A stretch of 64,000 bases of DNA, taken from positions 186,001 through 250,000 of the forward strand of contig NZ_JASTZU010000063.1 of the NCBI RefSeq assembly GCF_030282825.1, read 5' to 3'. A program made the translations under genes and the position numbers. How positions within the stretch are numbered: the first letter of the stretch is position 1; every line of letters begins with the position of its first letter. Below, piece by piece: positions 18,136 to 26,841 of this stretch. The notes under the pieces are model-generated. The model was not told the DNA's origin. It was given only the letters and a program-made list of their open reading frames with translations, and did not search any database. Source of the DNA: Aquibacillus rhizosphaerae (GTDB lineage Bacteria; Bacillota; Bacilli; Bacillales; Amphibacillaceae).

Positions 18136-19014
18136 GTGAAAAGTAAAGTTTTAAAAGAGCATGAAGGTATGCTCCTGCGAGAATACCTTTCACAAGTAGG
18201 TGGTTTTTCACGTCGGATTATTAAAGTAGTAAAATTTCAAGGCGGTAGTCTGCTTGTAAATGGAGAAATTGCAACGGTTCGTAGAATGCTCAAAGTTGGT
18301 GATGAAGTTGACGTTATCTTTCCTGTTGAAACTAGAGGCGCTTTTATGAAGCCGGAAAATATGACACTTGACATTATCTATGAAGACCAAGACGTAATGG
18401 TAATTAATAAACCAGCTGGAATTGCAACCATCCCTTCTCTTCATCATCCTTCTGGAACGATTGCTAATGGAATCCTTGGATATTATGAAGCAAAACAGAT
18501 AGCATATACAGTACATATCGTTACGAGGTTAGATAGAGATACATCGGGTTTGTTACTAATTGCAAAGCATCGATTTAGTCATTCTCTTTTATCCAGTGAT
18601 CAAAAACAAGGTAAAGTTAATCGCCGTTATTTTGCTATTATCGAGGGGGGAATGTCCCAGGTTAGTGGAGTAATTGATGCTCCAATTGCAAGACACCCCG
18701 ATTCCATTATTGAAAGAGTGGTTGCAGACGATGGTCAAAGAGCAGTTACTCATTATCATGTGGAAAAAGAGAGTGAGAGCCATTCTTTACTAGATGTGAA
18801 ACTTGAAACTGGTCGTACACACCAAATTAGGGTGCATTTTTCCTATTTGGGATTTCCCTTAGCTGGTGATGATCTCTATGGAGGCAGTAAAGCACATATT
18901 AATCGCCAAGCGTTACATTGTAGGTCATTGACTTTTACACATCCTATTAGTAGAAAAGAGCTGTTTTTTTCTTCTCCAATACCAGAAGATATGAGCAATA
19001 TAATAAATAAATAA
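18136..19014 (+). CDS. yjbO: RluA-family pseudouridine synthase (YjbO)
   Basis: Makes pseudouridine in ribosomal or transfer RNA. The 292-residue protein has an S4-like N-terminal part (FSRRIIKVVKFQGGSLLVNG) and the RluA catalytic motif VTRLDRDTSGLLLIAK with the catalytic aspartate. LETGRTHQIRVHFSYLGFPL and GDDLYGG follow. GTG start at 18136 with AAGGGTGA 9 bases upstream. Operon position after nadF as in B. subtilis. Which base is modified cannot be said. Confidence 0.92.
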   Translation: MKSKVLKEHEGMLLREYLSQVGGFSRRIIKVVKFQGGSLLVNGEIATVRRMLKVGDEVDVIFPVETRGAFMKPENMTLDIIYEDQDVMVINKPAGIATIPSLHHPSGTIANGILGYYEAKQIAYTVHIVTRLDRDTSGLLLIAKHRFSHSLLSSDQKQGKVNRRYFAIIEGGMSQVSGVIDAPIARHPDSIIERVVADDGQRAVTHYHVEKESESHSLLDVKLETGRTHQIRVHFSYLGFPLAGDDLYGGSKAHINRQALHCRSLTFTHPISRKELFFSSPIPEDMSNIINK

Positions 19015-19045
19015 CCCTTCTTCTATGAAGAGGGGTTATTTTTAT
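19010..19045 (+). terminator. Terminator of the relQ-nadF-yjbO operon
   Basis: AATAACCCTTCTTC pairs with GAAGAGGGGTTATT around a 3-base loop, then TTTTA. Confidence 0.82.
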
Positions 19046-19389
19046 AGCCATTTTTCTAAGTTTGTGGTTAATTATGACAAATAAAATATAAAGTCTGCAC
19101 TAATTATTTTTAACTTCTATGAAATACTTTCCTAGTCTAGTGGTAAATCGACGCTACGGAAAAATACTCGCTTTCCATGGGGAACGCTTCAGTCTCCTCG
19201 TGAGCAAATGTTTTAGGGTGGGGCGAGTGATTGCAGTCCCACGAGCTGAAGATCCACTCAGAAGCGGAAATCAACATAGCTATTAGTGCAATCTTTCTAT
19301 CAACTGCGAAAGATTAAAAGTAAAAACCAATTTCTAGGCTGACTAATTTATGTTACTACAAGGTAATTTAGCTTCATAGAGATCATGTT
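19046..19389. other. Intergenic region containing a dispersed-repeat remnant
   Basis: Gap between two convergent operons. Apart from the repeat-like segment at about 19141-19290 nothing is recognisable, and no clear terminator is seen for prpE on the minus strand. Confidence 0.5.
19141..19290. repeat. Decayed Bacillaceae intergenic dispersed repeat
   Basis: A locally GC-richer block containing ACTCGCTTTCCATGGGG, CAGTCTCCTCGTGAGC, GCAGTCCCACGAGCTGAAG and AGAAGCGGAAATCAAC. This layout (CGCTTTCC..GGGG, CCTCG, GTCCC.., GCGGAAATCAAC) resembles the non-coding intergenic repeat I recall from Bacillaceae genomes. Only one copy is in this window, so the assignment rests on memory of that family and on its unlike base composition. 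Confidence 0.5.
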
Positions 19390-20133
19390 TTAACTATCAA
19401 AGTAATTGAACTTTTCTTCGACTAAAGGCTGTTTGGAAGGGACAGAAACAGCTCTTTCCTCCGGCAGTCTAAATGCTGATAGTGCATTTCCGAAGACGCA
19501 ACCAGTATCAATATTTATTGTTTTATTCACAATCCGAGGTTCTTTTACAGGTGTATGTCCATAAACAATCCAACGTTCACCTTGATAGTTCTGCGCCCAA
19601 TCTCTCCTTACAGGACGCCCATCTAGATGAGTTTCCCCTGTTATATCTCCATAAAATACAAAGGTCTTCACTTTTTTATTATTTTTTCCAATCAGATCTT
19701 CACGAATACCGGCATGAGCAACAATAGTATTTACTTCAGGAAGCTCTATATATATGGCTGCATTTTCATAAAGAGAAATGAACCGATAGCGTACTTGTTT
19801 CTGTCGCTTTTGGTTTAACTTTTTGAATTCGGAAACGGTAGTTTCTAGCCCATGTTGTTCTTTAACATTATTTCCTAAAAAATAGCGATACAATTTATTA
19901 CAATGATTCCCAGGGACGTATTTAGCTATGCTTTTGTCCATTACCATCGTATAAACTAAATCGATAACTGCAATCGAGTTAGGACCGCGATCAGTGAGAT
20001 CACCAACAAATACAGGTATTCTATTGTCTGGATGTTGAGGAACACCGTTTTCCCACTCATAATTTAATTTATCGAATAACTCATATAATTCATCTATACA
20101 TCCATGAACATCACCAATAATATCAACTTTCAT
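19390..20133 (-). CDS. prpE: Bis(5'-nucleosyl)-tetraphosphatase PrpE
   Basis: Metallophosphoesterase of the PrpE type that hydrolyses Ap4A and may act as a phosphatase in spores. Of 247 residues, the motifs GDVHGC (about residues 7-12), GDLTDRGPNS, PGNHCNK, VAHAGI and YGHTPVKEP follow the calcineurin-like pattern in order. ATG at 20133 follows AGGAGG at 20142-20147; the frame is open further upstream but without a second ribosome binding site. Lies 79 bases downstream of the SEDS gene on the same strand, so probably cotranscribed. Confidence 0.93.
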   Translation of the reverse strand: MKVDIIGDVHGCIDELYELFDKLNYEWENGVPQHPDNRIPVFVGDLTDRGPNSIAVIDLVYTMVMDKSIAKYVPGNHCNKLYRYFLGNNVKEQHGLETTVSEFKKLNQKRQKQVRYRFISLYENAAIYIELPEVNTIVAHAGIREDLIGKNNKKVKTFVFYGDITGETHLDGRPVRRDWAQNYQGERWIVYGHTPVKEPRIVNKTINIDTGCVFGNALSAFRLPEERAVSVPSKQPLVEEKFNYFDS

Positions 20134-20212
20134 AACAATAGTCCTCCTAACTTCAACTAAAATAAAAAGGTGGTTAGCTAATAAATTATAGCTTTTCCAC
20201 CTCAAATCATAT

Positions 20213-21385
20213 CTAATCAAACATATATACTTTTGTTCTGAAATTAATATTTAGTACAATCCCAATTGCAATTAAATAGGTTAATGTCGAACTTCCTCCA
20301 TAGCTAATAAATGGTAGCGGTAATCCCGTGATAGGTAGTAATTGAACGGACATCCCAATATTTTGAAATATTTGGAAAGTAAACATGCCGATAAAGCCAG
20401 TAACAAGAAAACTACCAAGTTGATCATTACTTTGTAATCCAATGTGAATTAAGCGGTAAATTAATAAGAAAAATAATGTGATTACTAGGCTTGATCCAAC
20501 AAATCCAAACTGTTCAGCTATCGCAGAGAAAATCATATCGGTGTGACGTTCTGGAATATTTAACTCCATGTCTCCAATTCCTTTTCCCGATAATTGGCCA
20601 GAGCCGATGGATAACATAGCACGAACTAATTGATAGCCAGAATCACCATAAGTTTCAGGGTATAACCATCCATTAAATCGGCTTATCACGTGCTCGAACC
20701 CTACATTATCTAACAATTCCTTCGTTGCAGATGGGAATCTTATATAGAATATAACAATGGTGCCAACGCTAATTAACAGAACGATTAAGACAGAAAATAA
20801 TATTCGCCACCGAATACCGGAAACCAATGTCATACAGGTAACAATCGCTGCCAGAACAAGAAATCCTCCTAAGTCGGGTTGAACTGCAATTAATCCCATT
20901 GGAGGTACAGAGATTACGACAATTTTAATTAACAACCAAATATCACTCTTGTTTGTTCTGGTTTTAAACTTTTCATTATGTTTCACCATAATATGAGCTA
21001 ACATGATAATTAAAAAGACTTTCATAAACTCTGCCGGCTGGATGGTAATTCCCGGAAACCTAAACCATCCTCTTGCACCGTTTACTTCGTGTACAATTGA
21101 AGAAGGAACATTGAAAAAAAGCATTAGCAAAGTTATCATACCAAACCCATATACTATCCAGCTTATTTGTCTTAAGCGATCATAATCAATTAGCATGATA
21201 ACAACAATTACCATAGATCCTATAATATACCAAACAATCTGTTGTAAAACAAAATTAGTATCTTCATAGATAGTGGGTAAAAACGGTTCTATTGTATATA
21301 GTGTAAAGCAGCTTATAATGCCTAATAAAAGGATAATTAATATTAATGAGTAATCGATATTGTTATTCGTATTTTTTGAACTCAT
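20213..21385 (-). CDS. SEDS-family peptidoglycan glycosyltransferase (RodA/FtsW)
   Basis: A 390-residue polytopic membrane protein with about ten helices. SEDS signatures are VNGARGWFRFPGITIQPAEF, VAVQPDLGGFLVLAA (as LIAVQPDLGG), SGQLSGKGIGDM and the C-terminal LPITGLPLPFISYGGSS. SEDS proteins polymerise peptidoglycan glycan strands with a partner transpeptidase. Sequence looks closer to RodA than FtsW, but no partner gene is adjacent, so the exact role (elongation or sporulation) is open. ATG start with AAAGG upstream. Confidence 0.88.
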   Translation of the reverse strand: MSSKNTNNNIDYSLILIILLLGIISCFTLYTIEPFLPTIYEDTNFVLQQIVWYIIGSMVIVVIMLIDYDRLRQISWIVYGFGMITLLMLFFNVPSSIVHEVNGARGWFRFPGITIQPAEFMKVFLIIMLAHIMVKHNEKFKTRTNKSDIWLLIKIVVISVPPMGLIAVQPDLGGFLVLAAIVTCMTLVSGIRWRILFSVLIVLLISVGTIVIFYIRFPSATKELLDNVGFEHVISRFNGWLYPETYGDSGYQLVRAMLSIGSGQLSGKGIGDMELNIPERHTDMIFSAIAEQFGFVGSSLVITLFFLLIYRLIHIGLQSNDQLGSFLVTGFIGMFTFQIFQNIGMSVQLLPITGLPLPFISYGGSSTLTYLIAIGIVLNINFRTKVYMFD

Positions 21386-21763
21386 GTCGGTACCTTTCTT
21401 TCACTTTAAATTTTGGGTAGAGTTCACTAAAGATATATTGAAACTAATTTTACAGACAAAAAATTGTCTGTATGGTAGCTTTTCATATAAAATAGGATTT
21501 ATCCAAGAGTCTTAAATTTTTATACCACTCTTATAAGAAAAGATAACAGTTTAAAATATTATCCAGTAAGTGTTATGATTTTAAGTTTACAACATATTGC
21601 TACTTTTTTTAAGTATAGTTTTATAAAACTAAAAAATAGCTAATCTTTACCACAAATGTAAAACTAAATTCCGTGAAAAAAATAATAAAACAACATTTAT
21701 AAGTTGACTAATATGTAGTTTCCCTATTACTATTATACGGTCTAGAGATAGGAGGGTGAACCA
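21386..21763. other. Divergent intergenic region, SEDS gene / mgtE
   Basis: Holds a 9-base perfect hairpin TACAGACAA-AAAA-TTGTCTGTA (21451-21472) nearer the SEDS gene, a 16-base perfect palindrome TAGTTTTATAAAACTA (21616-21631), and the mgtE promoter. The T runs are too weak for terminators; both palindromes look like operators or structured leader parts. No M-box riboswitch pattern is visible. Confidence 0.5.
21704..21733 (+). promoter_or_regulatory. Putative mgtE promoter
   Basis: TTGACT (21704-21709) and TACTAT (21728-21733) with an 18-base spacer. The implied leader before the mgtE start is only about 25 bases. Confidence 0.5.
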
Positions 21764-23131
21764 ATGGATTATTTAGAAGCTGACGAACGAGAAAAATTAT
21801 GGAATAAAGTTCAAGATGCGTTAATCAATGAACAAATTGACCAATTTCGCGCTGAATTTCTTGAGATGCACCCTTATGATCAAGCGAAAATATTCGAAGA
21901 ACAATCCGAAGAGACTCGCCACATCATTTATACGTATTTGTCTCCAGAAGAAATTGCCGATGTAATAGAGCACGTCGATAGTGACTTTATTGAAGAATTT
22001 ATTGCTGAAATGAATCCTTCTTTTGCAGCAAGTGTGTTGGCTGAAATGTCTACCGATGATGCTGTTGATATATTAAACGAATTAGATAAGAATAAAGTTG
22101 CAAGTTTTTTAACTATTATGGATAAAGAAGCAGCTGATGAGATTAAAGAGTTGCTTCACTATGAAGAAAAAACAGCTGGTAGTATTATGACAACGGAGTT
22201 TGTAGTCATTCGGACAACACAAACAGTCAAGGAAGCGATGAGGCATTTAAGAAAAGAGGCACCTGAAGCAGAAACCATATACTATTTATATGTTGTAGAT
22301 ATGGAAAAGCGCTTAGTTGGTGTAATTTCATTAAGAGATTTAATCATTGCTGAAGGTGATTGGCTTATTTCAGAGGTTATGAGTGATCGAGTAGTTTCTG
22401 TACCGGTTGGTGAAGACCAAGAGGATATTGCACAGATGATGCGAGACTATGATTTTCTAGCGCTTCCTGTTGTAGATTTTCAAAATCATTTATTGGGTAT
22501 TATCACAGTTGATGACATTATGGACGTTATGGAAGAAGAAGCGAGTGATGATTACTCAAAACTAGCCGGGGTTACTGATATGGATGGCCCGGATGACAAT
22601 GCATTTATTTCAGTAAAGAAAAGACTTCCTTGGCTCGTTATTCTTTTGTACCTTGGAATGTTTACAGCAAGTATTATTGGTAGGTTTGAAGAAACACTTG
22701 ATCAAGTAGCTATATTAGCTGTTTTTATTCCTTTAATTGCAGGCATGGCCGGAAACACAGGTACGCAAGCATTAGCTGTCGCTGTAAGAGGAATTGCTAC
22801 AGGTGAAATTAATAAACAAGGAATATCTAAAATTCTTGGACGTGAGGCTTTAACAGGCCTAATAAATGGTGTAACATGTGGAATATTAATTACGATTACT
22901 GTATATGTGTGGAAAGAGGATTTCTATTTAGGTCTTTTAGTAGGAATCTCAATTATGGCAACATTAATTGTTGCCACCATAGCTGGAGCAATGGTTCCAA
23001 TTGTTATGAATCACTTTAAGATTGATCCTGCGGTGGCATCAGGTCCGTTTATTACAACAATAAATGATATCATTTCAATATTAATATATTTTGGAATGGC
23101 TACGGCGTTTATGAATTTATTAATTCACTAG
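21764..23131 (+). CDS. mgtE: Magnesium transporter MgtE
   Basis: Mg2+ channel/transporter of 455 residues. The N-terminal cytosolic domain (residues 1-125, FLEMHPYDQAKIFEEQ, repeated helical hairpins) precedes two CBS domains (about 130-260, KTAGSIMTTEFV and LPVVDFQNHLLGIITVDDIM). Five membrane helices form the C-terminal pore with PLIAGMAGNTGTQALAVAVRG. The N-domain and CBS domains sense intracellular Mg2+. ATG follows AGGAGGGTGA. The antiporter gene follows after 18 bases, so the two are probably one transcript. Confidence 0.95.
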   Translation: MDYLEADEREKLWNKVQDALINEQIDQFRAEFLEMHPYDQAKIFEEQSEETRHIIYTYLSPEEIADVIEHVDSDFIEEFIAEMNPSFAASVLAEMSTDDAVDILNELDKNKVASFLTIMDKEAADEIKELLHYEEKTAGSIMTTEFVVIRTTQTVKEAMRHLRKEAPEAETIYYLYVVDMEKRLVGVISLRDLIIAEGDWLISEVMSDRVVSVPVGEDQEDIAQMMRDYDFLALPVVDFQNHLLGIITVDDIMDVMEEEASDDYSKLAGVTDMDGPDDNAFISVKKRLPWLVILLYLGMFTASIIGRFEETLDQVAILAVFIPLIAGMAGNTGTQALAVAVRGIATGEINKQGISKILGREALTGLINGVTCGILITITVYVWKEDFYLGLLVGISIMATLIVATIAGAMVPIVMNHFKIDPAVASGPFITTINDIISILIYFGMATAFMNLLIH

Positions 23132-23149
23132 GTAAAGGGGAGGTATTAT

Positions 23150-25012
23150 ATGGAACATGCAGAATCTGTTAGTTCACTTGTCATTGTAATTTTAGCTGCG
23201 TTTATAACACCAATTTTGATGCACAGGTTTCGTTTGAAAATGATTCCAGTTGTAGTAGCCGAAATTATCATAGGGCTGATTATTGGCCATAGTGGATTTA
23301 ATTTAGTTGACGAAAGTACATGGCTTGAAACATTATCGACGTTAGGATTTATCTTCTTAATGTTTTTGAGTGGTTTAGAGATAGATTTTTCAATATTTGC
23401 TAATAAAAAGAACAGAGGAAGAGTTAAAAATGATGCAACAGCCATTCCAAATCCAGTTGTATTAGCTACAATCGTTTTTATTGGAATTTTTGCACTTTCC
23501 TTACTTTTATCTTATCTGTTTGTACTTGTAGGTTTTATAGATAATTTATTTTTAATGACTTTAATCATATCTACGATATCGCTAGGAGTTGTAGTGCCTA
23601 CGCTTAAAGAAGCGCAGGCAATGAAAACAGCAGTTGGTCAAACAATATTATTAATAGCTGTAATCGCTGATTTGGTTACGATGATATTATTAGCGGTATT
23701 TGTTTCTTTTTATGGCGATGGATCAGGAAATATGTGGCTATTACTGATTTTATTTGGTGCAGGTATTTTATTATATTTCATCGGTAAATATTTCAGAAAT
23801 CAAACATTTATCGAAACTATGTCCAAAGGAACTATTCAAATCGGAACAAGAGCTGTGTTTACACTAATTATTTTCTTAGTAGCTTTATCCGAAACTGTTG
23901 GTGCAGAGAATATTTTAGGAGCATTTTTAGCAGGTGCATTAGTCTCATTACTTTCTCCAAATCAAGAATTAGTACAAAAACTGGATAGCTTTGGTTATGG
24001 TTTTCTTATTCCTATCTTTTTTGTAATGGTAGGTGTCGATATTAACATTTGGTCACTGTTTGAAGACCCAACTGTTATTGCACTGATTCCATTATTGTTT
24101 ATCGCATTATTGCTTTCAAAACTTATTCCTGTGGCAATATTAAGTAAATGGTATGATTGGAAAACTGTATTTAGTGCAGGAATGATTTTAACCTCAACCT
24201 TATCCCTAGTTATCGCTGCTGCGACGATAGGGGAACGGATGGGTGTTATTAATAAACAAATGGAAGGTGCTCTAATATTAGTAGCCGTATTGACTTGTTT
24301 AGTTACACCACCTTTCTTCAAAAAATTCTATGTTAAACAAGAAGAAGTTCCACATAAACAAATTATATCTTTTGTTGGATCCAACCAAGCAACTTTACCG
24401 GTTGTAAGAGAATTAGATCAATCTTCATTTGAGGCTCATTTGTATCACACAAGACAAGATAAAATTGATGAAAAGATTACAAGATCTGTTTTTGATATTA
24501 CTCAACTAGATAATTACGATATTGTAAACCTAAAGAATCAAGGTGTATTTGATGTTGATATGGTTGTAGTTTCAACAGGTAATGAAGGATTAAATGCAGA
24601 GATTGCATCGTATGCAAAAGAAAAAGGCGTAGCACGTGTTATTGCAAGAGCTGAATCTTCAAGAATTGATCAAGAATTAAAAGGAAAAGGTATCGATGTT
24701 TTCTCTGTGTTGCTCTCAACAAAAACATTGTTAAAAGCATTAATTGAGGCACCGAGTGTTGTTGATATTCTAACGAATCAAGAAAATGCACTTTACGAAA
24801 TTAGTATGAATAATCCAATGTACAATGGTGTTATGTTAAGGAAATTCCCTTTTAATGGAGATGTAATCATGGTACGTATATTTAGAGGAAAGGATTCCAT
24901 TGTTCCCCACGGCGATACTGAATTACGATTAGGTGATCGCCTTATTGTAACAGGCTCTAATGAATATGTGGATGAATTACAGTCCATTTTAGAATATGGT
25001 AGTCCATATTAA
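23150..25012 (+). CDS. yjbQ: CPA2-type monovalent cation/proton antiporter with RCK domain (YjbQ)
   Basis: A 620-residue transporter. About 12 membrane helices (residues 8-400) include the CPA2 motifs VVVAEIIIGLIIGHSGFNLV and ENILGAFLAGALVSLLSP. A cytosolic RCK/TrkA-N-like domain (IISFVGSNQATLPVVRELD) and a TrkA-C domain (KDSIVPHGDTELRLGDRLIV) follow. Probably exports K+ or Na+ in exchange for protons. ATG with AAGGGGAGG. yjbQ is also found near prpE in B. subtilis. Confidence 0.92.
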   Translation: MEHAESVSSLVIVILAAFITPILMHRFRLKMIPVVVAEIIIGLIIGHSGFNLVDESTWLETLSTLGFIFLMFLSGLEIDFSIFANKKNRGRVKNDATAIPNPVVLATIVFIGIFALSLLLSYLFVLVGFIDNLFLMTLIISTISLGVVVPTLKEAQAMKTAVGQTILLIAVIADLVTMILLAVFVSFYGDGSGNMWLLLILFGAGILLYFIGKYFRNQTFIETMSKGTIQIGTRAVFTLIIFLVALSETVGAENILGAFLAGALVSLLSPNQELVQKLDSFGYGFLIPIFFVMVGVDINIWSLFEDPTVIALIPLLFIALLLSKLIPVAILSKWYDWKTVFSAGMILTSTLSLVIAAATIGERMGVINKQMEGALILVAVLTCLVTPPFFKKFYVKQEEVPHKQIISFVGSNQATLPVVRELDQSSFEAHLYHTRQDKIDEKITRSVFDITQLDNYDIVNLKNQGVFDVDMVVVSTGNEGLNAEIASYAKEKGVARVIARAESSRIDQELKGKGIDVFSVLLSTKTLLKALIEAPSVVDILTNQENALYEISMNNPMYNGVMLRKFPFNGDVIMVRIFRGKDSIVPHGDTELRLGDRLIVTGSNEYVDELQSILEYGSPY

Positions 25013-25023
25013 AAAAGTTAGCG

Positions 25024-25056
25024 AAAGGTCCTGCTCAATTAGCAGGGCTTTTCTTA
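25024..25056 (+). terminator. Terminator of mgtE-yjbQ
   Basis: CCTGCT/AGCAGG core stem extended by G-U pairs, followed by TTTTCTTATT. Confidence 0.75.
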
Positions 25057-25089
25057 TTAACTTAGAAAAGAGATTTCTTTGATATATAA

Positions 25090-25133
25090 TTGAGTTTCTA
25101 GTGAAATTAAGCTAAAATAGGACTAGGTACTAA
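25090..25133 (+). promoter_or_regulatory. fabI promoter with FapR operator
   Basis: TTGAGT (25090-25095) and TAAAAT (25113-25118) with a 17-base spacer. Overlapping the -10 and start point, ATAGGACTAGGTACTAA (25117-25133) matches 15 of 17 bases of the FapR consensus TTAGTACTAGGTACTAA. FapR represses fatty-acid genes until malonyl-CoA binds it; fabI is a FapR target in B. subtilis. Confidence 0.82.
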
Positions 25134-25181
25134 TAACAAGGTATAAAAAAGGTGAGTATTTAGATAAGAGGAGGATGAGTG

Positions 25182-25961
25182 ATGAATTTTTCATTAGAAG
25201 GACGTACATATGTGATTATGGGTGTTGCGAATAAACGGAGTATTGCATGGGGGATTGCACGGTCATTACATGAAGCAGGAGCACGTCTTATTTTCACCTA
25301 TGCTTCTGAACGTTTTGAAAAACCAGTAAGAGAGTTAGTTTCGTCACTAGATGGACAAGAAGCACTTTTTTATGAGTGTGATGTAACGGATGATCAAGCG
25401 GTAAATACTACATTTGGTCAAATCAAACAAGATGTTGGTACAATTCACGGTTTAGCACATTGTATTGCTTTTGCAAAAAAAGAAGATTTACAGGGTGAAT
25501 TTGTGGATACGAGTCGTGACGGTTTTCTTTTAGCGCATAATATAAGTGCCTATTCACTTGTATCGGTGGCACGTGCAGCGCAACCGCTTATGACAGAGGG
25601 TGGCGGTATTGTTACGCTGACTTATTTAGGCGGCGAACGTGTCGTGCAAAATTATAATGTCATGGGTGTTGCCAAAGCTAGTCTTGATGCAAGCATGAAG
25701 TATTTGGCAAATGATTTAGGTAAACATGGCGTTCGCGTAAATGCAATTTCAGCTGGTCCGATCCGTACTTTATCGGCAAAAGGTGTCGGTGATTTTAATT
25801 CTATTTTAAAACAGATTGAAGAAAAAGCACCACTTCGTCGTCCGGTAACACAAGAAGAGGTAGGAGATACAGCATATTATTTGTTAAGTGATCTTTCTCG
25901 AGGCGTAACCGGAGAAATCATTCATGTTGATTCAGGATATAACATTCTAGGTTTATCATAG
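25182..25961 (+). CDS. fabI: Enoyl-[acyl-carrier-protein] reductase FabI
   Basis: NADH/NADPH-dependent enoyl-ACP reductase of type II fatty acid synthesis, 259 residues. The SDR-like nucleotide-binding segment GVANKRSIAWGIARSL, the catalytic Tyr-x6-Lys motif in NYNVMGVAKAS and AISAGPIRTLSAKGVGDF are diagnostic for FabI. ATG at 25182 is 7 bases after AGGAGG (25169-25174). Under a FapR box and followed by a terminator. Confidence 0.96.
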   Translation: MNFSLEGRTYVIMGVANKRSIAWGIARSLHEAGARLIFTYASERFEKPVRELVSSLDGQEALFYECDVTDDQAVNTTFGQIKQDVGTIHGLAHCIAFAKKEDLQGEFVDTSRDGFLLAHNISAYSLVSVARAAQPLMTEGGGIVTLTYLGGERVVQNYNVMGVAKASLDASMKYLANDLGKHGVRVNAISAGPIRTLSAKGVGDFNSILKQIEEKAPLRRPVTQEEVGDTAYYLLSDLSRGVTGEIIHVDSGYNILGLS

Positions 25962-25962
25962 A

Positions 25963-26016
25963 AAAAAGGTCTGATTTGAGTTTTGAAAACTTGAATTAGG
26001 CTTTTTTTTATTTGTC
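25963..26016 (+). terminator. Terminator after fabI
   Basis: Imperfect hairpin (AAAAAGGTCTGATT arm against AATTAGGCTTTTT) ending in a 7-base T run. Confidence 0.7.
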
Positions 26017-26094
26017 TTAATAATAGGTGTTTCTTAGTTTTTCAATGTGAGACGAGGCTTCGTTTTGTGGTGAGAATAACTTAATTTTTTGGGC

Positions 26095-26121
26095 ACATTT
26101 CTTAATTTCTTACATATAATG
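26095..26121 (+). promoter_or_regulatory. Putative sporulation promoter of cotO
   Basis: AC at 26095-26096 and CATATAATG at 26113-26121 with a 16-base spacer resemble sigma-K promoters (AC, then CATANNNTA, one mismatch). CATATAAT also resembles a sigma-E -10. It precedes a coat gene, so mother-cell expression is expected. Confidence 0.5.
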
Positions 26122-26159
26122 TCTGGAAGAGTTTTGAGTAGAGGAGTGTAATCCATTTT

Positions 26160-26789
26160 ATGAAAAGAAAAAAAGCGTATGCAAAGAATCCAATGTTGTA
26201 TATTTCTCAGCCCGAATTCAAACAACCTACAGCGTCTATGCAGTCAAAATATAGAACACCAAAAAAGAAGAAAGAAAGACAACCAATGAATCTTGATGTT
26301 TCGGACAGAGCAAAGAAAATTAAAAAGAAAAAACCTAAAGTAAAACCAATTGAAAAAGAAGAGAAAGATTTTATTTATGGAGACCAAGAGGATGTCATAG
26401 AAGAAATACAGGATGACAATAATGAAAAAAGTGAGAAAACTAGTGATGAATCTGTTGATACAGACTCAGAATATGTAACAGGTAATGAAGATGAAGGAGA
26501 ATCTAAATCGAATAAAAAAGATGAAAATCAGAATAAATCTGTGATTCGTCCTCAAACTGGTCGAAAAAGATTTGGAGACATGACGATAGAGGAGAAGATT
26601 TATTACTTTGTTGGTCTTCCTTCGCAGGTACCGAGAATGAAATGTGAAGTTCTAACAGAAAATGAGCGGCATAGGGGAGTTATAACTGATTACCGGGATG
26701 AATTTGTCCACATGATAACTGTAAAAAGACCTAGAAACAAAACAATTCCTATTGATGAAATTAAAAAAATACGGTTGATAAGTTTTTAA
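26160..26789 (+). CDS. cotO: Spore coat protein CotO
   Basis: A 209-residue coat morphogenesis protein. The N-terminal part is Lys-rich (KKKKERQ, KKIKKKKPKVKP), the middle is acidic and low in complexity (residues 65-120) and the conserved C-terminal domain reads GDMTIEEKIYYFVGLPSQVP then CEVLTENERHRGVI. CotO localises to the outer coat through CotE in B. subtilis and lies between fabI and cotZ there as well. GAGGAG at 26141-26146 is 13 bases before the ATG, a long spacing. Confidence 0.85.
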   Translation: MKRKKAYAKNPMLYISQPEFKQPTASMQSKYRTPKKKKERQPMNLDVSDRAKKIKKKKPKVKPIEKEEKDFIYGDQEDVIEEIQDDNNEKSEKTSDESVDTDSEYVTGNEDEGESKSNKKDENQNKSVIRPQTGRKRFGDMTIEEKIYYFVGLPSQVPRMKCEVLTENERHRGVITDYRDEFVHMITVKRPRNKTIPIDEIKKIRLISF

Positions 26790-26798
26790 CAAACAAAA

Positions 26799-26828
26799 AG
26801 GGTCGCCTCAAAAAAGAGGCAGACCCTT
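26799..26828. terminator. Bidirectional terminator cotO / cotZ-like
   Basis: AAGGGTC-GCCTC pairs with GAGGC-A-GACCCTT around a six-A loop. Confidence 0.85.
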
Positions 26829-26841
26829 AAATGCGTACTAA

